Shown piece after piece: positions 41,698 to 53,169 of a stretch of 64,000 bases of DNA. The notes under the pieces were generated by a model. That model searched no databases and had not been told where the DNA came from. It saw only the letters and a list, made by a program, of their open reading frames with translations. Both the position numbers and the translations under genes were made by a program. The stretch's first letter is position 1. Each line of letters starts with the position of its first letter. This DNA comes from Strigamia acuminata (Eukaryota; Arthropoda; Chilopoda; Geophilomorpha; Linotaeniidae), in contig OX442314.1 in assembly GCA_949358305.1 (NCBI GenBank), positions 5,087,087 to 5,151,086 of the forward strand, written 5' to 3'.

Positions 41698-44590
41698 TTG
41701 ATTCTCCGGCCGGGCAAATGATTTTTAACGCTGTATTTCAATGACCCCCCCATTCTAAAGAATTGCTTTACATAGAAAAAGGAGGCGAGCAATAGAACTA
41801 AAGGTGATTGGCCAGTAGAACTAAAAAGTCATATAAAGATAGAGAACTGTGTGTGAGTACACTCATCAACGTGCATCCAGAATACGGTGAATGTTTCTAG
41901 GAGCTGTATAATTTGGAGGTGCTTGCCAGCAAATGATGTTGGTTGATACTTCAAGTTGAGCACTCAGTTCCTGCAGACAAATATTAAGCGTACTTGAGAT
42001 AGACTTGAAGATTAACATTCCGAAAAGATTTTCTACCGGTTCATTCTGCCCAAAGCACAACTAAACTCGATTGAAAGTTATATAAAATTTTATGCAAAAT
42101 TATATAATGTACGGTGTATCGGTACTGCGGTACACTTTGGGGTGTTCCGCACCCAACACTGGGCAGGATATTCAACCCACCTTAACCCAATAGAGAATTG
42201 GGGATTATTCAAAAAAGCCATTAGAAAAAAGACCCACACATGAAGGCGGAATTGATCAAATAAGTTATGAGTGAAGTAACAATAGCAACTTGTTTGAAGT
42301 TGGTAGAGACCTTACATCAAAGTAATAGCTGCAAAAGGAGGTTCTACTTAGTTTAAATGTGATTATTCTAATTTGATGATATGATTTTGGACTATTCTAA
42401 TATCAAGGCACGTATGAACTTATTAGATTGTAGGTTTATGGAATAATAAACCCACTTACTGTGTATTGTGACTACATGCAACAATACACTAAAAAGGTGC
42501 ATTGAAATAAAGAAAGTATTGACTGTTTAGACAATAACAATGCTTTATTTAAAAAATAAAAATAAAAAATTGTTAGCGGATCTTGCTAGGAAATGACTTC
42601 TTAGCGACTGTCACAGCGGCTTAGCAATGGACATGGCGGCGATGGATTACAGTTCGTGCCCAGTATCTTGATGCAAAATTCAGACTGCGCATCACATTCT
42701 GCGCTTGCTTTTAACATGGCAATAGTAAAGCTTGTTGCACCCAAAGGAAATAAATCATCAATATTTTGGTACTATGTAAATTACTTTTGTTAATGAGTTT
42801 ATTGTTGTTTATCTACTTTATTTTAGCATTATTAGGCCTGATATTAGCCTTGATACTGCTAAATAAGGACTGGAATTAGAAAATCGTCTGCGCTGAATGG
42901 GATGCGCAGTATGAATTTGGCATCAATGTAATCGTAACAACGGACATGGTTGCTCGAAGTGAATTAATTGTTAGTTGGAGCGCTCTGATGTGATCAGCGC
43001 CCACTTTCAATACAGCAAGCAAGTTATAGGGACGTTTTTCTGATGCGTGAGGAAGCCGCGAGGTAATTTGTTCGCTGACCAATGAGAATTAATGGATTCT
43101 TTGGATGGATAGAGTTTAGTTAACAATCTTCAGTCGGGCATCCAGACTTTTCTGTGTGTATAGACTTGACAGAAAAGCCTACCAGAATCGTCTGGTAGAA
43201 GAACATGTGCCAGTCTGTAACGCCAGACTTTTTGTGGTACTCGCAGCTCTATGCAACAGAAAAGAAATGGTGAATGGCAATGAGAAAGAAACAAGATGGA
43301 TGCCAATAAAAATTTTTAAGACTACTTTTGTAGTTAGGATGAATAGGAAACTGCTTACGACGTCAGTACAAAAACCTTTCTTTGTCGAAGCGTTATAAAA
43401 CTGCTTAAAAATTCCAAATGGCGTCGGAACAAAGGGTTTAGAAAATAAAAAAAAAACACACATTCCTTATTACGGCTTTACCAAATGCATTCTGAAAAAT
43501 CTTCGTCGGAAGCAATCAGACATTCTAGTTTTTTCTTTTTTTTGGAATTGTATTCCACAAACTGCTGTATGCTGATTGATATTCATTGCAGTTCTCTAGA
43601 AACCTGAAAGCCACTTTTCTTGCTTGTTACCTGTGGAAGGAATAGTCTTCCCTTTGTCTTTTTTGTTAAAGGGGGACAGTTGGGTTGAAAAGCAGGAATA
43701 TCTGCTCTTAGGTGGTAATAATTGCAGAAATTTATGACTCATTGCTTGTGAATGGACATTGTAGCAATTACTGAAAATGGGAAATGGAAGCGAAACCCCA
43801 GCGAGTAATTTGTATCGGAGAGTGCAAATAATTTGCCGGCTTGATTAGTGCAGCTCGTTAACACCACAGGGCGTGAATCGTGAATTTTAATATTTATTTT
43901 ATGGTATGTTAATCAATAAGGAATGGAAAATGGAGGATCAAAAAAAGATGTCAGATGGATATTATTTACTACAATTTATCTCTGGGGACCTCTCAGGATG
44001 GTTTGCCACTTTAATGATCTGTCAGAAGTTAATTAGGAAACAAAAGATGCACTTAATCACTTTCTTATACTAGTACACACTGAAATTATGAAGTGTAAAG
44101 ATTTGCGTGGGATTAAAATGATCAGTTTGTGTGTTTTTATTTGAGAATTGCGCTTTAACCTGGCAAACGTGGGCAATATGCGTGACGCGCGATATTTGAA
44201 ATCTTCCATTGTTTTTGGTGATGAAATATGTATTGTTAATGTAGTAAAGACTTGGATTTCATTGAGAACTGTTGTGTTTTCTTGTCTTTCTCTCTGAGGC
44301 CCTGGACCCTTAGCTTTTAGAGCCCCTTATGGGCTAGTTGTATATAAAGAGATAATTATAAGTGTGAGGGAGTGTGTATATTTTTGAGTTGGAAGTATTT
44401 CAACAGGCTGGGGTTTTAAACGGCTGGGAAAAAAGGAATGTTCGCGCGCTGAAAAATTGCATGTTTTTCATGCGCCATCAGAGCGGAAAGAATTCGACAG
44501 TTTGATTTTGTGCTCAAACAAAATTTGCACGCTTGCAGTTGCAGCTCCCTTTCCAACGAACATTCATGAACAGAAATTTAACGTAGTTCA
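41698..44590. other. No gene recognised
   Basis: Mixed intronic DNA with only chance ORFs up to about 94 codons. No minisatellite or transposon terminus was found that I can support. Confidence 0.4.
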
Positions 44591-44595
44591 CATGA

Positions 44596-44772
44596 GAGTT
44601 TTGCGAGTTTGTATGAGATTTTGCGAGATTACGCGAGATTTTGCGAGATTACGCGAGATTTTGTGGGATTACGCGAGATTTTGTGGGATTACACGAGATT
44701 TGGCGAGATTACGCGAGATTTTGTGGGATTACACGAGATTTGGCGAGATTACTCGAGATTTTGCGAGGTTGT
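44596..44772 (+). repeat. 20-bp minisatellite (GAGATTTTGTGGGATTACGC)
   Basis: About nine units of ten plus ten bases, GAGATTTTGC/TGGGATTACGC forms, with C/T and G/A exchanges. The 105-codon + frame is a by-product. Confidence 0.88.
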
Positions 44773-44774
44773 AA

Positions 44775-45295
44775 GTGAATTTTAATTAAATTTAAAATTA
44801 AATGTTTTGACATGTTTTTATACAGAATAATTCAATATTTAAAAAGGAAATGCAAAATCTACTTAGAATTTCTTTTTTGTTTCTGTGACGGTTGCACAGT
44901 ACCTTGGGGAGTGAGAGTGGACGAACGTCATCCGGACTTAGAGTTGTTTGAGATAGCACCGGTTGCACGACATGTGTAAAGAAAATGAAACAGCGAAACA
45001 GTTTTATGGTTTATAGCCTTTTATTTAGCTTTATAACTTTATATCGTATTACTCCGCTTCTGCCAGTTGTACAGTCGTGTTCAAGAAAACTGGACCCTCA
45101 TTCTATGCTAGCAATTGAAATTGTGAGTAATTTTGTATTTTGCCACTAGGTGAAACACCAGACATCAACAGGTACTTGTATAATACTTGTATAGCACACT
45201 TCTGTTAGCAGATGATCTTATGAGTACTAAGCTTTACAAACGAAGTCTGAACGTCAGCAATGAAGTGTACGTTCATCGTTCGTGAGGTTAAATAC
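44775..45295. other. No gene recognised
   Basis: Ordinary AT-rich sequence. Confidence 0.4.
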
Positions 45296-45296
45296 G

Positions 45297-45410
45297 CAGT
45301 GTTGTATCTCGGTCACTAAATCGCGAACTAGTTCAAGTTCGCGTTCATCACCGTGTAAACTAGTTCACTAACTTGAACCAATAGTTCAGTTCACTTTTCC
45401 AATTTTTTTT
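45297..45410 (-). mobile_element. hAT-like GAACTAGTTCAC repeat, inverted fragment (copy 4)
   Basis: Begins CAGTGTTGTATCTCGGTCAC and contains GAACTAGTTCAAGTTCGCGT and ACCAATAGTTCAGTTCAC, the complement of the right end of copies 1-3. The remainder is absent. Confidence 0.75.
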
Positions 45411-46050
45411 CTACGGAAGCCCGTAGTGGCCAAGGTTAATTTGGGGCCGTTATTGTTTGCGGTAAACGAAAGTTTGCAAGCGAGTTTGATGGAGTGCTCG
45501 AGCGTGAGATGACGTTGCCTTGTAACATTTTGTGGGTGAGTTGATAATATAGCTACGAGCATCCATCATCGAGCTCGTTGCGCGAGCAGGAGGGGGAAGA
45601 AGCGACAGCGCCGCTTTACGGTGAGTGTCGTGACAAGACACTTAAATCTTTTTTGCTTTCGGTTCATCTTCATCTTTTGTATATACGAAATGAAATTGCG
45701 AGGTGAGGTTATAATGCTTGCATTTTATAGCCACTATGCATTTGAGTTTACGCCGAAATAAACGTCAAGATGAAGCCCGAGATAAAGCGCTCGGTCCCAT
45801 TCTGCCTTTAGTTTTACTGCGCACTATTTGCTTCGTTAGTGTCACGTAAAAATGAATTATTCCGAGAGGATTTAATCTCCAATTGTGATTTTTTTTTTTT
45901 AATTTTTAAGTAAAATGAGAAATTTTATTTGTATTTTTTTTTTTTTTTGGTTTGGTTTTGTTTAGCTTTGCAATTGGTCTCTTGTGGTTTGTTGTTGTTG
46001 TTGTTGTTGATGTTGCGATTTTTTGAGTGTTTTTAGGAGCTTATTTTAAG
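45411..46050. other. No gene recognised
   Basis: T-rich tracts at 45890-45950 and a (TTG)n run at about 45990-46008. Confidence 0.4.
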
Positions 46051-46057
46051 TTAATGC

Positions 46058-46165
46058 TTTTTTTTATTTTTTTTTATTTTTTTTATTTTATTTTATTTTA
46101 TTTTATTTTATTTTATTTTATTTTATTATTTTTTATTTTATTTTATATCATTTTATTATTATTTT
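46058..46165 (+). repeat. (TTTTA)n microsatellite
   Basis: About 20 units of TTTTA with occasional variants. Confidence 0.9.
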
Positions 46166-46554
46166 TTTTTGGGTTGAGATATTATGGGATCTGAAATAAA
46201 ATTTGAATGAATTGGATGTTTGGTGGAATGGATCGATGCTGTTTTTCTGTAGAAATATTTTTTTTTTTTAGGTCTGAAATTGTAGTATTGTGGGAATTCA
46301 AATTACAAATTGGGTGTTTCTGGATCTAAAATTGCACCATAGTGCATAAAAATTATTATTTTTATTTGTATTCAGTTCAAAACTACATTTTAAATGCATT
46401 TCCAGGGTCTAAAAATGCATGATTCTGCATATAATTTGCATTTGGAGCATTATTAAGTCTAGAAAACTTTATTTTAGTCCGTTATAGTCTAAAGATGTTT
46501 TTTGGAGTCTAGTAATTTTATTTTTTACTATTACTCAGTCTAAAGAGGTGTTTT

Positions 46555-46945
46555 TCAGTATGTCACTGCATTTGTCAGTCTAAAAAAACATTTTTCAGTC
46601 AAAAAAAACATTTTTTAGTCTAAAAAAGCATTTTTTAGTCTAAAAAAGCATTTTTTAGTCTAAAAAAGCATTTTTTAGTCTAAAAAAGCATTTTTTAGTC
46701 TAAAAAAGCATTTTTTAGTCTAAAAAAGCATTTTTTAGTCTAAAAAAGCATTTCTTAGTCTAAAAAAGCATTTTTTAGTCTAAAAAAGCATTTTTTAGTG
46801 TAAAAAAAGCATTTTTCGGTCTAAAAAAGCATTTTTCGGTCTAAAAAAGCATTTTTCGGTCTAAAAAAACATTTTTTGGTCTACAAAAGCATTTTTTGGT
46901 CCAAAAAAATTTTTTTTGGTTTAAAAAAGCATTTTTCAGATTAAA
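46555..46945 (+). repeat. 20-bp minisatellite (AGTCTAAAAAAGCATTTTTT)
   Basis: About 18 units. The centre (46610-46800) is nearly invariant, the right edge switches to GGTCTAAAAAAGCATTTTTC, and the left edge has longer, diverged AGTCTAAA units starting at about 46400. Confidence 0.93.
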
Positions 46946-47635
46946 AATTCAATCCTGTTAGTCTCGAGTTGAATTTCTTGCCACAAACTTCATATTTCCT
47001 TTTAACAAATTCAACTTTACTTTCTGAAAAATTGAATACCAAAGTCCAAAAATATTGCTTTTCACTTCGACCAAATTGCAAATTCACTGGCCAAACTCCA
47101 TCATCTCCCATGTCCAGAAATTCATTTTTCAGCTCTTCGGAGAATACTAAGTATAAAATAAACGGCAGCAACAAACCAACATGGTTTGAATGCAATATTC
47201 CAAACAAGCCAAAAGAACAGGAATGACGCTCGGATTTTCTATATACGTTAGTTGTTAGTTGTGCGATTGCCGATTGGCGTGATATGCATTTATCCAGTGG
47301 CAAATTGAACTGCAGGTTGTAAGACCGGTTTAATCTGCTTGTATCCTCGAGCAAACTGATTGGCTCCGGGATCGTTACTCTTTCCGTAATGACTGACCAG
47401 TTCGATCGACCAAAAGAGGAAAGAAAGCAATTTACGCGGGCATCAAAAGTATACCCGTTTATTTACCCAATTGATTATTGAATCAACAGTAGAAAATGGG
47501 AGAATCCTGTTTGGGCCGTATGTGCTTTAAAGCCGTGTAATTTTGTATATACGAAGACCGGGATTGTTTGTATTTTTATCAAGAAATCGATAATATAAGA
47601 AGTTGAGTAAAATAGTAATAAAAAAATCATTTTTT
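46946..47635. other. Unassigned; 137-codon minus-strand ORF of unknown status
   Basis: The frame at 46941-47354 encodes no family I recognise and has no splice support. It could be chance. The rest shows nothing notable. Confidence 0.35.
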
Positions 47636-47639
47636 TGTA

Positions 47640-48345
47640 AAAAGTGAAAAAAAATTGATTGAAAAATCGATTAGATTGTTAAAAATCGATTTAAAATTGA
47701 TTAGATTGTTAAAAATGGATTTTTAAATTGTTAAAAATCGGTTTTTAGGTTGTTAAAAATTGAATTTCAGATTGTTAAAAATCAATCAGAAAATTCATTT
47801 TTAACAATCTAAAAATCGATTTCTAATCACCTAAAAATCGATTTTAATCACCTAAAAATCGATTTTAATCACCTAAAAATCGATTTTTAACAATCAGAAA
47901 ATCGATTTTCAACAATCAGAAAATCGATTTTTAACAATCAGAAAATCTTTTTATAACAATCAGAAAATTGGTTTTTACAATCTAAAAATCGATTTTTTGA
48001 TTGGTAAAAATCGATTTTTAGGTGATTAAAAATTGGATTTTTAGATTGTTAAAAATTGGATTTTTAGATTGTTAAAAATAGATTTTCCAATTGTTAAAAA
48101 TAGATTTTCCAATTGTTAAAAATAGATTTTCCAATTGTTAAAAATAGATTTTCCAATTGTTAAAAATAGATTTTCCAATTGTTAAAAATAGATTTTCCAA
48201 TTGTTAAAAATCGATTTTCCAATTGTTAAAAATCGATTTTCTGATTGTTCAAAATCGATTTTCAAATTGTTAAAAATTGTTTTTTTCAGACTGTTGAAAA
48301 ATCAATTTCAAGATCGATAACAGAATCAATTTCACAATCGATTAA
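47640..48345 (+). repeat. About-22-bp minisatellite with an internally inverted block
   Basis: Units centre on AAAATCGATTTT. Left (47640-47780) and right (47990-48300) blocks read ATTGTTAAAAATCGATTTT, while the middle block (47790-47985) reads AAAATCGATTTTTAACAATC, the reverse complement. The right block includes about six near-identical AAAAATAGATTTTCCAATTG units. Confidence 0.88.
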
Positions 48346-48489
48346 AAAAAATCGAGTTGAACATTGATCGAATACAGATTTCTTGCTTTTCTCCTTTATC
48401 TTACTTTTATCTTTATTTACCTGGAAACGAGAAATTTTGCGTGATGGAAACCTAGTGTTAGAATAAACAAGAACACAATGTGAGAATGG

Positions 48490-48562
48490 TTTTAGTGCCT
48501 ATCTCGGCTCAGATAGCAGAGTAATTGCATTGAGAGTATGAGACTGGTTTCAATCTCACTTT
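48490..48562 (+). repeat. Possible tRNA-derived SINE head
   Basis: TAGCAGAGTAATTG resembles an RNA polymerase III A box and GGTTTCAATCTC a degenerate B box 30-odd bases downstream. Confidence 0.3.
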
Positions 48563-48767
48563 AGGGTCGTCGGTGGTCGGTCATTTATAAACATGATGTA
48601 TGTATACCAAACAGATTGGAGAAGCCGAAGAAGGGGTGAAACAGAAATTGGAAAAAGTGTGTTACCGGGTGATGCTCTCATTGCCGGCACCACCCGTGAC
48701 TATCAAACAGCGAAAGTTTACCAAGAGGCAGATTACGGGCAAGATGGGCAAGGGGGCCCCACACCTA

Positions 48768-49040
48768 CCGTCTTCCCCCGAAAATAACACCACGATGTTG
48801 TATTCGAATACAACACCATGTTAGTTTGTCAAAAAAGTAAAATTGTTATTTACTCTATTAATTTGTATTCATCAATTAATTAACAAAAACAACGATGTAC
48901 TGTACGTTTTAAATATTTTTATACAAATCTGAATATAACACCATGGGGGTATATTCGAATTTTTCAACAATGTTTCACAAATTACAGTTTTCAAAGAAAC
49001 TCGAATACAACACCGTGGTATTTTTTTCGGGGGAAGACGG
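48768..49040. mobile_element. TA-flanked MITE, Tc1/mariner-like (273 bp)
   Basis: Termini CCGTCTTCCCCCGAAAA and the exact complement at the right end; similarity continues for about 37 bp through CACCACG/GGTGTTGTATTCG. TA dinucleotides flank both ends (48766-48767 and 49041-49042). No coding capacity. Confidence 0.85.
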
Positions 49041-49044
49041 TAGG

Positions 49045-49640
49045 CTTAAAGGGCCACTCCCCAGGCCCGTATTTTAAGATACATCCTACTTTTCACAGAT
49101 AGTATTGTTTGTTGTTAACAGTAGGCTTCTGTAAGTATTAAGTCTACGCAATTTTCACATTGCGGTTCCACCACAGCTATGGTCCCCTGTGTAAAGGCCT
49201 TGATCCGGCTCTGAGTCAAACTGACCGGTTTCTGGTCACATGCAACACCGTTCCCAAATGACCCGCTTAGTATAAGCCCACCATGCCAGGAGTAGTTGCT
49301 GGTTCCAGAAGTCACCTTCAGCAAACAATGGTGAAAGTACAAGTGTAATTGTGCAAGAGTTGACTAGGAAAGGGTCAACTTCGGCTGGACAATCAGTCCA
49401 AGCAGGACCATCACGAGACAAGCGTCTTGAGCCGTCTCCACTCTTGTTTACCATGGTGATGCTTAGGGAATCGGCGGGTTGGGTCTCTGACCCACGCGAA
49501 CAATGGCAATTTGACCATGTGGTCAGCGTCTTGGTCGAAGATGCGTCAGATGGGCATCCATCCACTCTCGCAAGCCACGTTGGTTGTGCCAATGGTCATT
49601 TTTGGCTCGTAGCAGTGTGAAAGAAGCGCCTGGCGACAGG
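49045..49640. other. Unassigned sequence with overlapping ORFs
   Basis: Both strands carry ORFs (118 codons minus, 89 codons plus) over 49236-49620, without recognisable family. Parts resemble 53180-53300 (GGGCATCCAT), so it is probably repeat-derived. Confidence 0.35.
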
Positions 49641-49644
49641 AGGC

Positions 49645-49812
49645 TCTGGACCAATGAAATTACAGACACAAACCAGGAATGACTAATGCATGCTAAACAT
49701 ACGGTGACTAAATAAGTGCCCAATTCCTCATCGCATTAAAAAATACCAGTTAAGGTGAGGTTTGCAGAGGAAAAGGGGGTCAAGGGGGGCACTGGCCCCC
49801 CTTGTGAAGAAA
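49645..49812 (-). repeat. Interspersed repeat family F, inverted copy
   Basis: Complement of 52981-53165: CAATGAAATTACAGACACAA, AAATAAGTGCCCAATTCC and AAGGGGGTCAAGGGGGG. A third fragment with CAGGAGTGACTAA-like complement lies at about 49845-49885. Confidence 0.75.
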
Positions 49813-49889
49813 AAACCCAAGAATATGCGAACAATCAAGAAACAGCATTAGTCACTCCTGGCTGTGGAGCCCCCTGTTGCCAGGCCATG

Positions 49890-51195
49890 GAGTCCGTATT
49901 GTTTTAGTTTTGGGTCTAGTGATCTTTTTCTGATGCTGGTACTTCGGTGTTTAAACGGCAGCAGATTCAGCTGTACATGCACACAGAAAAGACGCTTAGT
50001 GGTATGTTTAAGGTTTGCTTTTGAGGTTGGATCTTTAATGGAAAGTTATTATTTATTAATAAAAAATGGGATGGAGCAAGTGAGAAGTTAATCAAGAGGT
50101 TAAAGAAAACTGTAGTAACGAGTTAAAGTGGAAGAGGGAACCGTCTGCTTTGTTAAATATGTGTTTAAGCATTAATAAGGTCTTAGCGAAAGTCCTCTTA
50201 AATTTTACTCGTTGTGAATTATTCCTCAGCCGCTTCTAATTCTCGGTTAAAATATTAATTTGGCTAATAATTAAATATTTTCCATTCCGGTCTGCGGTAC
50301 TTATCCGATAAGATGTCTAAATATTGTCTTAGGGTCTTGAGTTGACGCAAGCGCAATGCAAAGCAAAAGTATTTACATTTAACTGTAGCATAGTGCAGTG
50401 GCTAACTAACGGTGAGTAACTTAGGATATGGACCAAATACAGAGGGTAAATACTGAAAAATGAAACACTTTAAAGGTGGACTTGCTAGTGATTAGCACAC
50501 CACATGTAGAACGACGTTCGGAAGAATGTCTGTTATTTAGATGAGGTTGGGGAAGTTGCGATACTTCTGTGTGGATACAACCTTCTTTCCTTGCTTTACT
50601 GCTTGCTTCGACACAATTTTTATCCAGTCATTGCGTTGCAGCAGGTAGCATTAGTATCCCACAATGCACAGCTGTACCTGTCTTACTTTACCTTTCAAAG
50701 ACAGCTAAAGTGCTGTCTAGTTTGAGCCATCAATTTAACTTTAGTGCAGAGAGATTTTTGAGAAGAGTATAATGGGCAGTTAATTTGAAATTGACGGTTT
50801 GATTATGCTGGCTATACCAAACATTAGAAATGAAAATTGGTTATATTTTTGATGATTTAGAGCACATGGTCTCAAACTTTTTTCTAGCATAAATGACATT
50901 TTTGGAACAATTTTTTTTATTTCTTAAATTTGATTTGAGTTATTATCTTATAATTTTAAACAATGCTTTATTGATGATGATATAAACCTGTAAATAAATT
51001 TTCAAGTCAAAATTTGACTTGCAACTAAGAAACCCGTAGTGGTCTCAAGCTTTTTTCCACCTCTGTATATCCCTGTTTTATTTTGCCGTGTTTTCTGGCT
51101 GCTTAAACATACACTAAGTAGCAGAAGGCTTATACAGAACGGAGGGTTGTTTTCGTTCTTCTTCGTGCAATGGCAGTTCACCTTTAAACGACAAT
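49890..51195. other. No gene recognised
   Basis: Ordinary intronic DNA with chance ORFs only. Confidence 0.4.
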
Positions 51196-51197
51196 AT

Positions 51198-51535
51198 GCA
51201 GGGTGTGGGAAAAAGTCTTTATCTTGCCCAATATAATGCAAATGAGCAGAGATATCACAAAATTGCTGATGGGAGAGGGAAGTTGTGGGGACAATCCAAT
51301 ACCTTGTCTGAAAGTTGACCTTCAAGATCATATACAAGGTCATTCACAGCAAAGTTTTAAATTTGTGGGGATACAGAAAAATTTTCAATTACAAAGTTGT
51401 GGAGCATTGTCAAATTAGTTAAAAAATTTGACTTTCAAGATCTTTCACAAGGTCATTCACAGCAATGTTTTAAACTAGTAGAGATACAGCAAACTTTTCA
51501 ATTACAAAGTTGTAGAGCACTGTCAAATTAGTCCA
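51198..51535 (+). mobile_element. Diverged mariner-type MITE, family E, with internal duplication
   Basis: Begins CAGGGTGTGGGAAAAAGTCT. The segment GGTCATTCACAGCAAAGTTT to CAAAGTTGTGGAGCATTGTC occurs twice about 115 bp apart (from 51339 and 51451). It shares the CAATTACAAAGTTGTAGAGC core with the intact member at 55879. Confidence 0.6.
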
Positions 51536-51539
51536 ACGG

Positions 51540-52290
51540 CACGCGCTAAGGACTTTTCTTGCACTCTGCACGAAATTTAAATAAGATAACGGAGTTTCAG
51601 CGTGAAACGATAAATCACAGCCATATACATCTCCATTTTAAATTTACTCTGGTATTACACTTGTTTTATTTTTTTATTATTTTTTATTACGTCCAGTTTG
51701 CAGAGAATTGTGTCTGCTTAGGCAGCACTTTACCTTAAGACAAGAGCCTAGAGGGAATTGTATGGTGCTTGGGAAATCATACTCTTGCCCTGTCACGACC
51801 CCGGTTACACCGATAAATTATAAAGTTAATTTGCCTTCTCTATTCGGTGTTGTAAACACATCTTGGCGGCTCTTAAGCAGACAAAAGTTAAAGGCCAAGA
51901 CAGCAATATGCTAATAATTGTATCAGATTCAAATGGCAAAACTTTAATTTTCTAACTTGTTGTTGCAATGTTTACCGTCTCATCTAAATCTTTTATTGCT
52001 CGTAGGTCTTTATTGGAAATTTGATGGGAAAAGACTGGAAAAGCATGTTGACAATGCGCCTGTATTTGATTACTGCAGTCAAGTAATACAATCCATGCAT
52101 TTTGCTGCAAAGGCATTCTTTTTTAGATTGAAAGAAAATGGTTTTTTGGATCAAGAAACCCGAAGCTTGAATGGCAGCCTATCTAAAGCTTTATACAATT
52201 GGGCTGTAAAATCGATTAATATTTTCTTCTAAGTGTTTTTCAATGTGTTGTTTGTTGGCTTCTAGTCAGTCTCTGGTGTCATCATCTCTC
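51540..52290. other. No gene recognised
   Basis: A 91-codon ORF at 51957-52232 has no recognised family and no splice signals I would trust. Confidence 0.4.
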
Positions 52291-52297
52291 GAGAATA

Positions 52298-52303
52298 AAA
52301 AAA

Positions 52304-52358
<55 letters not shown>
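52298..52358 (+). repeat. (ATT)n microsatellite
   Basis: About 20 uninterrupted ATT units. Confidence 0.95.
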
Positions 52359-52360
<2 letters not shown>

Positions 52361-52784
52361 GCTTAAGCGGAGGCGTTAAACGGAAACATCCACCTTCATT
52401 TGCCTAGCGGTCTTTCCGTTATTGAAGGGATCGGGACAGAGTGGGCGGAAGGGTCTTTGTAATGGATGAAGAGGAATGTCAGTGATTTTTTTGTGTGTTG
52501 GAGAAGGAGGAGGAAAAATTGTTTGGTGTTTATTGACTGAGCTGGAGAACGTCTCTTTATTCGTGTTCTCATGGCTACGGCTGTACCCTTTCTTCTTGTG
52601 GACAAAAAATTGGGATTCGCACTCAATCCACAAAATTCAATTCTAGTTAGAGGTTTAAAACAAGTTTTGTTTATTTTCAATGAATTTCTGTGTAAAATGT
52701 GATTAGAATGATGGATTTTTTTTAATTGGTAATAAAATGTTGATTTAATTTGCTAAATTTTCTTTTTTTCCTTTTTAATCAATC

Positions 52785-52975
52785 AAACAATGTTAGCATA
52801 GTTTGTTGGTTTTTTTTGGCAGGTAAACAAAGGTTTAGTTTTTTATTGGTTGTTTTGCCTAGTTGGTTTACAATTCTGGTGTTATGGGCTACTTTTTGTG
52901 TCACTACACCAGTGAGACGGCTCAACTAATAGGAGTTAGGACATCGTTGTGCCGGTTTGGAGTACATACAGATTT
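52785..52975 (+). repeat. Interspersed repeat family A, long + copy
   Basis: Contains TCACTACACCAGTGAGACGG and CTAATAGGAGTTAGGAC. It pairs with the inverted copy at 24905-25125. Includes GGCAG|GTAAAC at 52822 after a pyrimidine-rich run. Confidence 0.7.
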
Positions 52976-52980
52976 TTTTT

Positions 52981-53165
52981 CTTAACAAGGGGGGCCAGGG
53001 CCCTCCCCTTGACCCCCCCTCCCCCTGTGAACCTCACTTTAACTGTTTTTTTTAATGTGATGGGGAATTGGGCACTTATTTAGTCGCGATATGGTTAGTA
53101 TGCGTTAGTCATTCCTGGTTTGTGCCTGTAATTTCATTGATCGGAGCCCCCTGTCGCCAAGTGCT
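52981..53165 (+). repeat. Interspersed repeat family F, + copy
   Basis: Contains a C-rich GACCCCCCCTCCCCCTGTGA tract, GGGCACTTATTTAG and TTGTGCCTGTAATTTCATTG, all matching the complement of 49645-49812. Confidence 0.75.
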
Positions 53166-53169
53166 TCTC

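Noticed and set aside
46941-47354. 137-codon minus-strand ORF
   Set aside because: Starts in the edge of a minisatellite region, has no recognised domain and no splice support.
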